Position numbers and translations under genes: made by a program. Positions 54,761 to 64,000 of a stretch of 64,000 nt of DNA are shown piece by piece (within the stretch, counting starts at the first letter, position 1; each line of letters opens with the position of its first letter). The notes under the pieces were generated by a model. The model was given only the letters and a program-made list of their open reading frames with translations, was not told where the DNA came from and did no database searches. Location of the stretch: NCBI RefSeq assembly GCF_033958435.1, contig NC_134138.1, forward strand, positions 29,976,598-30,040,597, in the 5' to 3' direction. The stretch comes from Carettochelys insculpta. Taxonomy: Eukaryota; Chordata; Testudines; Carettochelyidae.

Positions 54761-55284
54761 TTAAAGTGGACAGATATATACCAGTGTAAAAGTGCTGTAT
54801 ACAGATAGAAGGTATTCTTCCCATCTACTCCATGCTCCCCTCCCCGTTTCTGAATGGCAATAAGCTTAAAGGCTTGTTTGCATATGGAGTTATTTTCTGG
54901 CTAACTTAGTCGCTGAACATTGATATTTACGGTTCAGAGGGCTGTGTTTCTGCTTAATTTACTGCACTAGGAACAGCAATTGCTTTACTTTAGTTCATAC
55001 CCTATTTTAATCAGTGCTATCTTTCATCTGTGGACAAGCCCTTAAATACCTTTGCATTAATTCTAATTGAATGTAGGACAGTCCTGAGAGAGTTCCAGCA
55101 TACTGAAAATCAAAATACATTGTCGGGAATGTGATGCTTCCCCCCTGCAAAACCTATCCTTAAATTTCTTGCTTGACCACTTTTTTTTGAAGAACAGGGT
55201 TAGACAGACAAGCATCTAACATAAAAAAGGTAATCGCATTAGAAAACATATTCAGTGTGCCCAAGTACTGATAAAAATGTATTT

Positions 55285-55575
55285 GGGTATGCTTACACTT
55301 ACCAGAAGGTCGACTCCTTCAGGATTGATTTTCCAGGGTTTGATTTAGCACGCCTAGTGGGAACATGTGAAATCAAACCAGCAGGGCTTTACAGCCAATC
55401 CTGGTACTCTTCACTGTCAGGAGGAGTAAGGGAGATCAACAGGAGAGTTTCTCCTGTTGCTCCTGCCGTGGGCATGGCCATAAAAAATGAACTAGTATAT
55501 ATTGATTCCAGTTATGCAATTGTTGTAGCTGGAATTGTTTATCTTAAGTCAACTCTTCAGTCTAGTGTAGACCTA
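55285..55575. mobile_element. Harbinger-type MITE
   Basis: GGGTATGCTTACACTTACCA start and TCTAGTGTAGACCTAG end; interior GGTTTGATTTAGCACGCCTA is shared with 3649-3927 and 14708-14997. Confidence 0.65.
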
Positions 55576-58039
55576 GTTTTTAAGTACTGATAAATACAGT
55601 TGTCCCCTTAGGGTGGCAGAATGAACTAATGTCAGCGTTTGCTTCCTTTCCTTCTAAAGGCAGTCACATTTTTGCATGTATTAGCTTGATGAAAAACAAA
55701 AGTTCCTTTTCCTATGATTATCGTAATGGTTAGGACAGTTCTCCTAATGATTCTGACAGTGACCACATGAAAATCCAGAAGTGGGCATTTTATACACCAG
55801 TAGTATTCTTACTAATTGTGTGTTTGGATCAAAGTACAGGGCTAAAGTGGTTGTACTATATCAATACTGGTGTCATGTACAGTCTTCTATAGGATATGTA
55901 TTGTACTTGTAACAAGTTGAAGGCTGTATACCGTGCTCAGTTTTTAAGAAGAAAAGAGCCGTAAAAAACAGATTTGCTACCAGAACTTAGTCGCTGCTGA
56001 GATCGTTATCTGGTCCTCATCCCCTTGAAGCGGATTAATGAAGCTTTGACCTAGCTGCCTCAATAAATAGTAATTTTCTTTCTAAAGTATGCCCCTAGCC
56101 AACACAGCACAAATGATCCTAACAAAGATATTAGCATTAACCAAGCTGTGCAATGGAATGTTTTCTAAGATTTATAGAGCTATTATACAGCTACTTAAGG
56201 CTTAAACTATCAAACTTCCATAGTTAAGTCATCAGTTATATAAAAAAGTTTACTGAGTGCTCTCTTCTCCTTGTACTAATGGCTTAAATATGTAAACCAC
56301 CTACAGTATGTGTGCGTGTGTGTATAGATATATATAGATAAAAACAGCTTCTAAATAAAAAACTGCTTTTGTAAACTGATTGTGTGGAAGCTGTGTGTAA
56401 AAATAAGAGGAATATATTTCTGAGCCAGCAGGTTCCCACTGTTACTAACAATGAATAAAAAATACTGCCCACCATGCCTGGGTGGTCAACACTTAGCAGA
56501 TGTAGCTCCAGTCCCCAGAGAAATTCCATGTGGTTTCTGCAAGGGATTTAGTTCTGTTCCTCTTTGCTGGGAATCTTAGATTGTGCACAAAAGAATGCCT
56601 GCAATCATGCTTCTAGCTTGGCAGCTGGCTTGTGCAAAAGGGCATGATTTCCTTATGTAAATGTCTAAATTGCTGTCCAGAGCTTGCAGGAGAATCTTGC
56701 TTAGAGTCCTCGCATTTGTTCCATGTGACAGGGGTCTGGAATTCCCTGAATCGTCTAAGGATTACATTTCCTGATCTTTTTGTGCCAATGCAAAGGAGCA
56801 GAAGCCTCCCCATTTATTTTCCTGCTTGAATCGGAACACATCTCTCTCTGTCTCCCGCCCCTCACACTTTAGCCAGAAAACAGACATTTTTACTGTTTGT
56901 TTTGGCCAAATGTGTCCAGATCAGATACACTCTCTTTCAAATCTGTGCTGATGTATGGCATTAGTTCAGCCAGTCGCTCTGGATACAATGGCCCTTGCAA
57001 ACTACCAGACAGTATCAAATCTCTCATTTCTCTACCTAAGGAGGCTTACTGAGAAACTATCAAAGAGCTGCTTTTGAACATGTTCTCCCCTAGATCCAAA
57101 CAGGTTTAGTGCTGGTGGATAATCTCATGGATAAGGAGGAAACACTCATATTTGTACTCTGAGATCCCTCCACAGGATTCTTTACAGTTGATCGGGGGTG
57201 CTGCTATCCATCCTGAGAACACTGGCAGTAGGTACAGGGAAATGTTTTAAATAGAACCATGGGATTCTAGTTTACCTGTGATGGGATGTATCAACCCCTC
57301 ATTGGCACACCAAGGATTAACCCCCCTGTTAGCAGAAGAGCCCATGCCCTTTCCTCTCTGCTATGCAAGCTCCAGTGAAATCAAGGTATGAGAGGCCTCA
57401 GAGGACCTGCTGCAAGAGGTGCACTGTGAGCTTTAGAAAGTAGACTGCTTGCACGCTGGGGCTCAGATGTTACATCCAAACAGTATGCAGGATTAACAGC
57501 ACCCTGCTTTTGCAAGCTCAGACCCCTGGACATGTCTATCACTGTGCTTACTGAATACCTCACAAAATAAAGATGAACCAATAATGATGATTTATTTAAC
57601 AAACAAATGATAAACAAAACTTCTGGTTGTCAAAACCTATAACAACTCTTTACAGGTGTAAGGAATGTGCCAGCAGGAGCTCAATACTGTCAAAGGAGTT
57701 GGGGAGTGTGTACTGCAGAGAAGTTTGCATGAAAATACAAAGGTGTGCATATATAATGCCTTGTAAACAAAGCCTGCTGGGAGCAGGCAAAGCAAGGAGG
57801 TTTTGTCTATTGTAAATAACATGTTTTTGTAAAGTCACAATGTATGCTATCACAAAGTGTAAGAATTGTTCCTCAACAATGTTTGAAGTTTTGTGTGTGT
57901 GTGTGGGGGGGGGGAAATACAGGGCAGTCATCATTCCTATTTAAGCTATGGATTACAAAGCAACCCCCCGCCCCCGGCAAAAGCACTGTGTAAAGAGAAA
58001 AAGAGGGAGGCATAGTGATTGAGCCTGCTGCCTGGAAGT
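55576..58039. other. Unassigned intergenic sequence
   Basis: A short G-run lies at 57905-57913. No exon, RNA gene or repeat ends recognised. Confidence 0.4.
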
Positions 58040-58451
58040 CTTTTGGCTATACAGCTGTAAGATTGGTTTGATTTGTTTTTCCCCCCGCATTGTTCACAGG
58101 TAGACCTAAAGATGGGTCTATAGTTATCCTGTGAGAATCCAGTGTGGTGGATACTGAGGTACTGTAGCTAGGCCCCGAGCTGGAATCACAAAACAGCAGC
58201 TGGCGGAAGGTGTAACCAGCAGCTGGCTGGTAGGAGGAGCAGTGGGTGGATGGCTGGTGGGGCAGTGGGCACGGAGCAAGCAGAATACCAGACCAGTGTA
58301 AAGGGGGCATTGCCTCAGGTTCCATGAGGGAATGCATCAGGGTGATGTGTCAGGGCCTGCATGGACTGGACCGAGTTGTAAGTGGGGCATTTGAAGTGGG
58401 GGTGCGGAGAAGGTTTGGGTGTGTGGATTGGCTGTTTACAGTATTGAACTG

Positions 58452-58662
58452 CAAAACGTCTTGTGGCACCTTATAGACTAACAGATATTTTAGAGCATAA
58501 GCTTTCGTGGGCAAAGACCCGCTTCATCAGATGCATCTGAAGAAGCGGGTTTTTGCCCACGAAATCTTATGCTCTAAAATATCTGTTAGTCTATAAGGTG
58601 CCACAAGACTTTTTGTTGTTCTCGAAGCTACAGACTAACATGGCTACCTCTCTGATACTTGT
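58452..58662. mobile_element. Inverted PLE family B dimer with 13-bp TSD
   Basis: Short arm 58452-58534 (minus) and long arm 58535-58662 (plus), meeting at ATGC|ATCT. CAGTATTGAACTG flanks both sides exactly (58439-58451 and 58663-58675). Confidence 0.92.
58491..58531 (-). ncRNA. Best-preserved hammerhead-like motif
   Basis: On the minus strand: CTGATGA (58524-58530), stem II GCGGG/CCCAC with one mismatch and loop TCTTTG, GAAA (58503-58506), stem III GC-TTAT-GC, and TC at the expected cleavage site. This layout matches the short-stem-III hammerheads known from PLEs. The plus arm has a partner copy (CTGAAGA 58537-58543, GAAA 58561-58564). Confidence 0.6.
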
Positions 58663-59010
58663 CAGTATTGAACTGGTGAGCCTGAGGCACCAAGGACACT
58701 GCTCAATCCATTTGAACTGGGACAGTTACTTGAGGGTTGGTTATGAACTCTGGGTGTGATATTTTTCCAACCGTATGCCAATTGACCTTTCTGCCTCTTT
58801 CATTAAAAGTTTCTTTTCTGCACTCGGACTCTGTGCTTGCGAGTGGGGAAGCATTGCCTCTCCGAGGCACCCAGGGGTGTGTGAATTTCCCAGGCTACTG
58901 GGTGGGGGCTCGAGCTGGTTCTGTGTGAGATGGATGAAAAGGAACCCCTAGATGTTGAACCCAGCCCTGGTTGTTGCTGACTCCTTCTGGCAGAAGTGTT
59001 AAACAGGTAA

Positions 59011-60479
59011 GTAGAGTTATCCCTCCCTCCGAGATCACTCCACACCATACTCCTGGACTGGGCTGCGGTCACCGGGTAAGATGGACCACTGTGTTGGGGA
59101 GGAGGCTGGTGGAGCTGCCTCTCAAGAATGCCTCGCTAAGGCTCACAGCCAGGTGGAAACCCTCATCTTCTTTCTTCCGTTCTTCTCTGCTTGCCTCGCC
59201 GTCCTGCACGGATAAATGCCTAGAGATAATGGTAGTATGCATGCAAGTGGATCACTCCCCTCCCCTACCTTGTCAACTAAAAGCAAACAAAACTCCCAGC
59301 CTACTAAGTCTCCCTCTGCACTGACCGATTACCCTAGTCCCCAGTCTGCCAACCAATGAGCCTCCCAGTGCGCAACCTCAAGTACTGGTATCTCCCTTGC
59401 TACCGGACAACCTGGCATATAAAGTCTCACGGTACAGCAGCAGTGCTTTGCTCTAGCCACCATGGGCCTCCTCTAATCCTCCTGCCTGACTGTCTGACAG
59501 AGGGATGAGAGAGCGAGAGCCCAGAGTGGAGTGCTCCACCTCCTTTTGTAACTTCCTTTCTCTGGGAGATCTCTGATCACATGACCTACTTTTCCCACCC
59601 TGGGATTTGTGCCCTTTTTCTCTGAGGGGAAAATGACTCAACAATTTCCGGACTTCATATTTAAAATGGGTTCCAGCAGGGATTCCATTTTGGGTAACCA
59701 TGGAGATCCTGTTCATTAATAAACTTAGTTAAACAAAACCCCAAAATCATCCCTAACATGGAGGCCAGCCAAATGAGAGCAGACCTAGGCATCCAGACAG
59801 GGAACGTTGCAGCTGGTTTGGAAACTACCAGACCATTGATGCCACAGACTTCATAGACTTGGGTAGCAAGAGACCCAGAGGACATTAGGGGAGAAAAGAT
59901 GTTAGAGCTGGCTAATGGCTTGGTGTGTTGCAGGTGGCCGGTGGATCCACTACTGACTGGGCCCTGGCTCGGAACCTGGTGGAGAGGGAGGGCTCAGGTT
60001 TCCCTACCTCAGCTGCCCCGACTTTGGGGTGGTGGCCCAACCTGCCATATAGTGACTCTGGCTGTTGGGTCATGTTATCCTGACAGCAGGGGATTGTTAG
60101 AAGGATTCAGTAAAAGACGTGGACACACGGGACAGCCTTTAGACTTGGCTGCGGAGCTGTGATATGTCTCTCCCCTATCCTGCAATCTTTCGCCCTTCTG
60201 ATTCAACATTTACATGCAGCTAGCAGGAAAAACATCACTGATTAAGCTAAGTAAGACTTCACTGGTTCAGCTGCCAATAATATTCAGAGAGCATATATAT
60301 CTGTAGAGCTACGATAAGGCCATATCACCCAGTTATCTTAGTGTCTAGCCAGTAACAGATGAGGAAAAGATGGCTGAAGTCAAAAGCTATTCCAACAGAT
60401 TATGTTGTAAGCCGGTGGAATCGTGTTGAAGAGTTTGCTGCCACTTTCCTGTCTCCGCCTTTGAAGAGGTACAGTTACA
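59011..60479. other. Unassigned intergenic sequence
   Basis: No conserved protein signature in any frame; open frames are short. Confidence 0.4.
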
Positions 60480-60730
60480 AAGACAGTTGTAACCCCAGAG
60501 GCACCATGACCATTGAGAAGGGAAAGTGAAGTCTCTGCTCTACAGCCCTCCTGCTGAGGATCTGGGTCCATCAGCCTTACAACTGGGGGCTCATCTGGAT
60601 GAACTGCTGGAAGGCCTCAGAAGCTCAGGATGCATGTCCTCAGCTGAGTAAAATACATAACCCCAGAGGCACTGAGACCACTGGCAAGGGCTCATGAAGT
60701 CTCTGCTCTGCAGCCTTAGCTGAGAGTCAG
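60480..60730. repeat. Imperfect 75-bp direct duplication
   Basis: ACCCCAGAGGCAC followed by GAAGTCTCTGCTCT occurs at about 60490-60560 and again at about 60660-60725. Confidence 0.65.
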
Positions 60731-60732
60731 AT

Positions 60733-60806
60733 GGCTTTTGGCTCAGGCTGTAGAGCACATGGCTTTAGTCCCTAAGGTCGCAGGTCCATTCAGTCATGCC
60801 AACGAC
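60733..60806 (+). mobile_element. tRNA-like SINE head
   Basis: TGGCTCAGGCTGTAGAGC fits a pol III A box and GGTCGCAGGTCCATTC a weak B box. The cloverleaf is incomplete, so a tRNA-derived SINE is favoured over a tRNA gene. Confidence 0.4.
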
Positions 60807-60940
60807 CCAGGTCTGTCTGCCTTACACAGTCTTTTATAGGGTCTGAGCACATTCTACCTAATTCTATCTCATTCTGGGCTACCTAAGATAAATTACTGTA
60901 GAAAGAATATGAGATCTCATGCTTCAGGACAGAAGTCAAC

Positions 60941-61478
60941 TACAGGTTGCACCTCCCAAATCTGGGACTCCGGTCCAGCAATATAGGACCATAAATGTTC
61001 CAGGACCAAAGAGCCTTGGAGCCTAGTGGCAGGAGCCCTGCTGTCTGGAAGCCCTGTGGCAAGGGCCACTGGCAGCCCTGCCAAGCTGGGAGCTCACTGG
61101 CGCTGGTGTCCCCAGGGCCAAGACTGGCTTCTGGTTCTTCTGAGGTTGGGGCCGACATCCAGCTGCAGGGCTGGGCCTGGAGCCTGGCAGGAGCCGGCAA
61201 CTGCAGGACCAGGGCCTGTGTCTGCAGGATTGGAGTCAGCGTCGGGGGCTGGGACTCACGTCTAGCAGCGGGGCTGAGGCTGGGGCTGGTGTCTAGAAGC
61301 CCAGCCACATTGGGAGTCCGGACCAGGACCCTGGATGGCAGCCCAGCCAGGCAGGTGGTAGGAAGTAGGCTGGGGGGGGACAGAGGCAGGGGATCTCCCT
61401 TGGTCTGGCAAATTTCCTCATTTCTGACGGGTCAGGTCTGGTGGGTGCTGGAACAGGGAGGTCCAACCTTTGCTAACA
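60941..61478. mobile_element. TIR element of the TACAGGTTG family with GC-rich core
   Basis: TACAGGTTGCACCTCCCAAA start and a right inverse AAGGTTGGACCTCCCTGTTC. The GC-rich core explains the overlapping long frames on both strands. Confidence 0.5.
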
Positions 61479-61554
61479 GCTTGAGGTTAGGAAGCAACAT
61501 GTAGGAGCAGGTTTTTTTTTTTCCTTTCATAAGCACCGCTCTACTTTTTTCAGA

Positions 61555-61662
61555 AGTGTCTGGTACTAACCACCTGCTGTCAGAAGCAGGATACTGAGCT
61601 AGGTGGAGCATTGGTCTGATCCACGTAGCACTTTGGCAGTTTCTATATTTGTATGAGGTACA
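61555..61662 (+). mobile_element. CR1 3' end fragment
   Basis: CAGAAGCAGGATACTGAGCT then TGGAGCATTGGTCTGATCCA, a CR1 tail. Confidence 0.7.
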
Positions 61663-61956
61663 GGCCTCAGTGGGGCATTTTGGCTGGTTTCTGAATGTTT
61701 GCAGTTTGGTAAAACAAAGAATTTGTTAAGAACTGTGGGGTTTTCAGGAGTGGCACTGTCTTCATCTGCATTATAGCTCTTAATGGTAGGTCTGCTTTTT
61801 CACCATAATTCTCAGCAACTGTTCATACCCTTACCCCTGCACCCACCCAGTTATGAAGCTCTAACCAGTTATTCAAACCCTGAGAGCCAGTGGTTCCACC
61901 ACCAACTTAGCAAGTGCAAAATGGTGATGCAGTGTGCATTTTGGTGGCCTAAAGCA

Positions 61957-61998
61957 AAGCTAAAAAGCAGCCCTGTAGCACTTTAAAGACTAACTAAT
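61957..61998 (-). mobile_element. Short PLE family A tail fragment
   Basis: AAAGCAGCCCTGTAGCACTT then TAAAGACTAACTAAT. Confidence 0.55.
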
Positions 61999-63533
61999 GA
62001 GCAATCATGATGCTATCAGCAATGTAAGCATCACTATCACCCTGCAGAATTCTGCAAAATATCAGTGAAAGCAAGGGTGAGCTTTTGTTGGTTGGCTGAG
62101 AGAGTGAGAAGGCCCAGCCCTGATCTACAGTATAAGTCCTAGGCCGTGAAAGGAACAGTACCCTGGAATTTTTCCAGAGAGCGGTTGTTATCTGGGGACC
62201 CTTTCCTCCCCTTCAGGGTCTGTCATTTATTGGTCTCTACATAACTTAGAAGTCTAGACATAGGTAGACTGACCTCTGAGATGTCTCATCATGGCCTTAA
62301 GTGACCAGTATACGCCATTCCAGTTCTCTGTGTCTTTTGTGGATTTGTTTGCCTAAGAGGGATTACATGGGTGGTTCACATTCTCAATGCATTGTTAGAC
62401 CCATCATTGCTCCAGGGTAGACAGTAACAGTGGTGTGAAATGCCTTTTCACTGATAGCCCTATTCTTATCAACAATATTATCTGCTCTTTATTTACTCTC
62501 AGTCAATTTGGATTTTATGGTTTCTGTTTTATTTTCAGGTTCCACAGTCCTTATGGCAAGTGAATCAGATTTTGTGTGCAAAGCCTGAATGGCATGTAGA
62601 ACAGTTAACAACGAGCATGTAAAACCAAACTTTGCCAATGTTATAAATCTGGTCCTTTGAATTTTCTGCGTTCTGCTCAGTTGCTTGCCCATACATGCAA
62701 CCCTTCTCTCTCACACACTCTTATTTGGGCGTTCAACCGCATAATTTATTCATCCCAGGGTGCATTTGTCTCTTTGTTTTTTCCCTTAGTGGTTGCTTTA
62801 CAACTTGTTAAAAAAGTGAGGGCATATATTATTAATGGTAAATATTTATATTACATCAACACACAATTTTGCTGGGCTCTGTACAAACACAGAAAAGACA
62901 ATCTCTCCCTGAGTAGTGTGCAATCCAGAGATTGTGTGTTTCAAAGCACAAAGGAGAATAGGTTAAGGAGGGCCTGGGGTAGCTGGATAAGGATGATGGA
63001 GTGGCCTAATTTAGAACAAAAGAAGTGGGCATTATAGAAGGTAATGTAGCATGAGTAATAAGAATATGGACATTTTAATTTAATAGCTCACATCCAAAAA
63101 GCTATCATCTCTCCAGTGAAGGAGTAAAAGCGGCTGGTAGCCTTCCAATGCTCTAAGGCTACATGCAGTCAGACTAGGGAGCAGAATGATAAGAGATTAA
63201 ATATCACTGGAGGTAGATGTTTGAACAGAAGTCATCCCTCTGCAGGCTGGGGTCAGTGCAGGAATTCTGGATTAACTCACATAGATACTACCTAGGCAAA
63301 AGCCCCTAGGCTCAGGATGATAATTTTCACAGAGGGGCCACTCTGCAGGTTTTGGTACTGGTTGTGGACCAACTCTGCCCACCCCCCAGGAAGGGGCAGA
63401 TCCTCGGGCAACAGGGGCAAGGCTGGAGGCTACAGAGAGACACAAAGTGTGTGTGAGTGTGAAAGAGCAACACTGTGAGAGACAGACTTTGTGACACAGG
63501 TTGAGTGTGGACTGCAGTGTTTGTGTGACAGTA
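61999..63533. other. Unassigned intergenic sequence
   Basis: No exon, RNA gene or clear repeat ends recognised. Confidence 0.4.
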
Positions 63534-64000
63534 GCTGTGTCTACACGTGCACGCTACTTCGAAGTAGTGGCACTAACTTCGAAATAGCGCCCGTCGCGGC
63601 TACACGCGTCGGGCGCTATTTCAAAGTTAACTTCGACGTTAGGCGGCGAGACGTCGAAGTCGCTAACCTCATGAGGGGATCGGAATAGCGCCCTACTTCG
63701 ACGTTCAACGTCGAAGTAGGGACCGTGTAGACGATCCGCGTCCCGCAACGTCGAAATTGCCTGGTCCTCCATGGCGGCCATCAGCTGGGGGGTTGAGAGA
63801 TGCTCTCTCTCCAGCCCCTGCGGGGCTCTATGGTCACCGTGGGCAGCAGCCCTTAGCCCAGGGCTTCTGGTTGCTGCTGCGGCAGCTGTGGATCCATGCT
63901 GCAGGCACAGGGTCTGCAACCAGTTGTCGGCTCTGTGTATCTTGTGTTGTGTAGTGCAACTGTGTCTGGGAGGGGCCCTTTAAGGGAGCGGCTTGCTGTT
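63534..64000. mobile_element. CpG-rich Harbinger-type MITE end, runs off the window
   Basis: GCTGTGTCTACACGTGCACG terminus, then dense TTCGAAGT/ACGTCGAAGT repeats with many intact CpGs, then a GC-rich segment (63770-63930). The right terminus is outside the window. Confidence 0.65.

Larger units (their letters stand above)
58040..59010 (+). mobile_element. LTR-like retroelement block
   Basis: CATTAAAAGTTTCTTTTCTG (possible poly(A) signal ATTAAA) is followed by a U5-like segment (GCACTCGGACTCTGTGCTTG, GAGGCACCCAGGGGTGTG). This arrangement resembles an LTR, but paired LTRs, a primer site and coding genes are not seen. The 5' border is uncertain. A PLE dimer interrupts it at 58452-58662. Confidence 0.35.

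Noticed and set aside
58040..59010. Complete endogenous retrovirus
   Set aside because: Only an LTR-like end is visible; no gag, pol or env frames and no second LTR.
60733..60806. Functional tRNA gene
   Set aside because: Anticodon and acceptor stems do not pair well and the B box is mutated; a SINE head is more likely.
52400..64000. Exons of SLC30A8 (human neighbour upstream of MED30)
   Set aside because: No zinc-transporter transmembrane or His-rich motif seen in any frame.

Overview
This is a vertebrate genomic window, most likely from a reptile and probably a turtle. The reasons are abundant CR1 LINE fragments, Penelope-like elements (PLEs) with GIY-YIG endonuclease ORFs, dense foldback MITEs and a Harbinger transposase relic. 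No bacterial or viral coding context is present. The species call is an inference from repeat content. Nearly all of the longer open frames are repeat-derived or chance.

The one host gene I can support is MED30 (Mediator subunit 30) on the minus strand. Four coding exons (49032-48859, 43364-43206, 38730-38620, 20871-20776) join in phase 0 at canonical splice sites and give a 179-residue protein, close to the family length of about 178. The introns are about 5.5, 4.5 and 17.7 kb. Two poly(A) signals lie downstream of the stop. A CpG island at about 51380-52380, with GC boxes and a perfect CRE, lies 2.4-3.3 kb upstream of the ATG. The ATG exon has an acceptor-like sequence just before it, so an untranslated first exon in the island is likely.

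Layout: 1-20400 is intergenic sequence downstream of MED30. It holds a LINE with RT and a C-terminal zinc finger (600-1830), a hAT-like element (1986-2619), MITEs, an L2-like relic, a Harbinger relic (9570-10420), a PLE fragment (11311-12062), a 436-bp foldback element (12063-12498) and a 1.2-kb TIR element (16418-17632). The MED30 body (20400-49040) is filled with repeats: a PLE interrupted by a foldback MITE (22683-23700), a larger PLE on the opposite strand to the gene (about 26325-28145), nested TIR elements (33360-34865), a 1.7-kb CR1 (41380-43040) and a 3-kb CR1 (45125-48200). The flank at 52400-64000 holds two CR1 copies meeting 3' end to 3' end, an LTR-like block and a CpG-rich MITE end running off the window.

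The most interesting signal is a recurring inverted dimer of the short PLE 3' end. At least four copies (18769-18980, 29072-29314, 53999-54194, 58452-58662) are each flanked by an 11-15 bp target-site duplication, so each dimer probably integrated as a unit. Their two arms are consistently unequal. The same repeat carries a hammerhead-ribozyme-like core (CTGANGA, stem II, GAAA, short stem III), which fits the known association of PLEs with hammerhead motifs.
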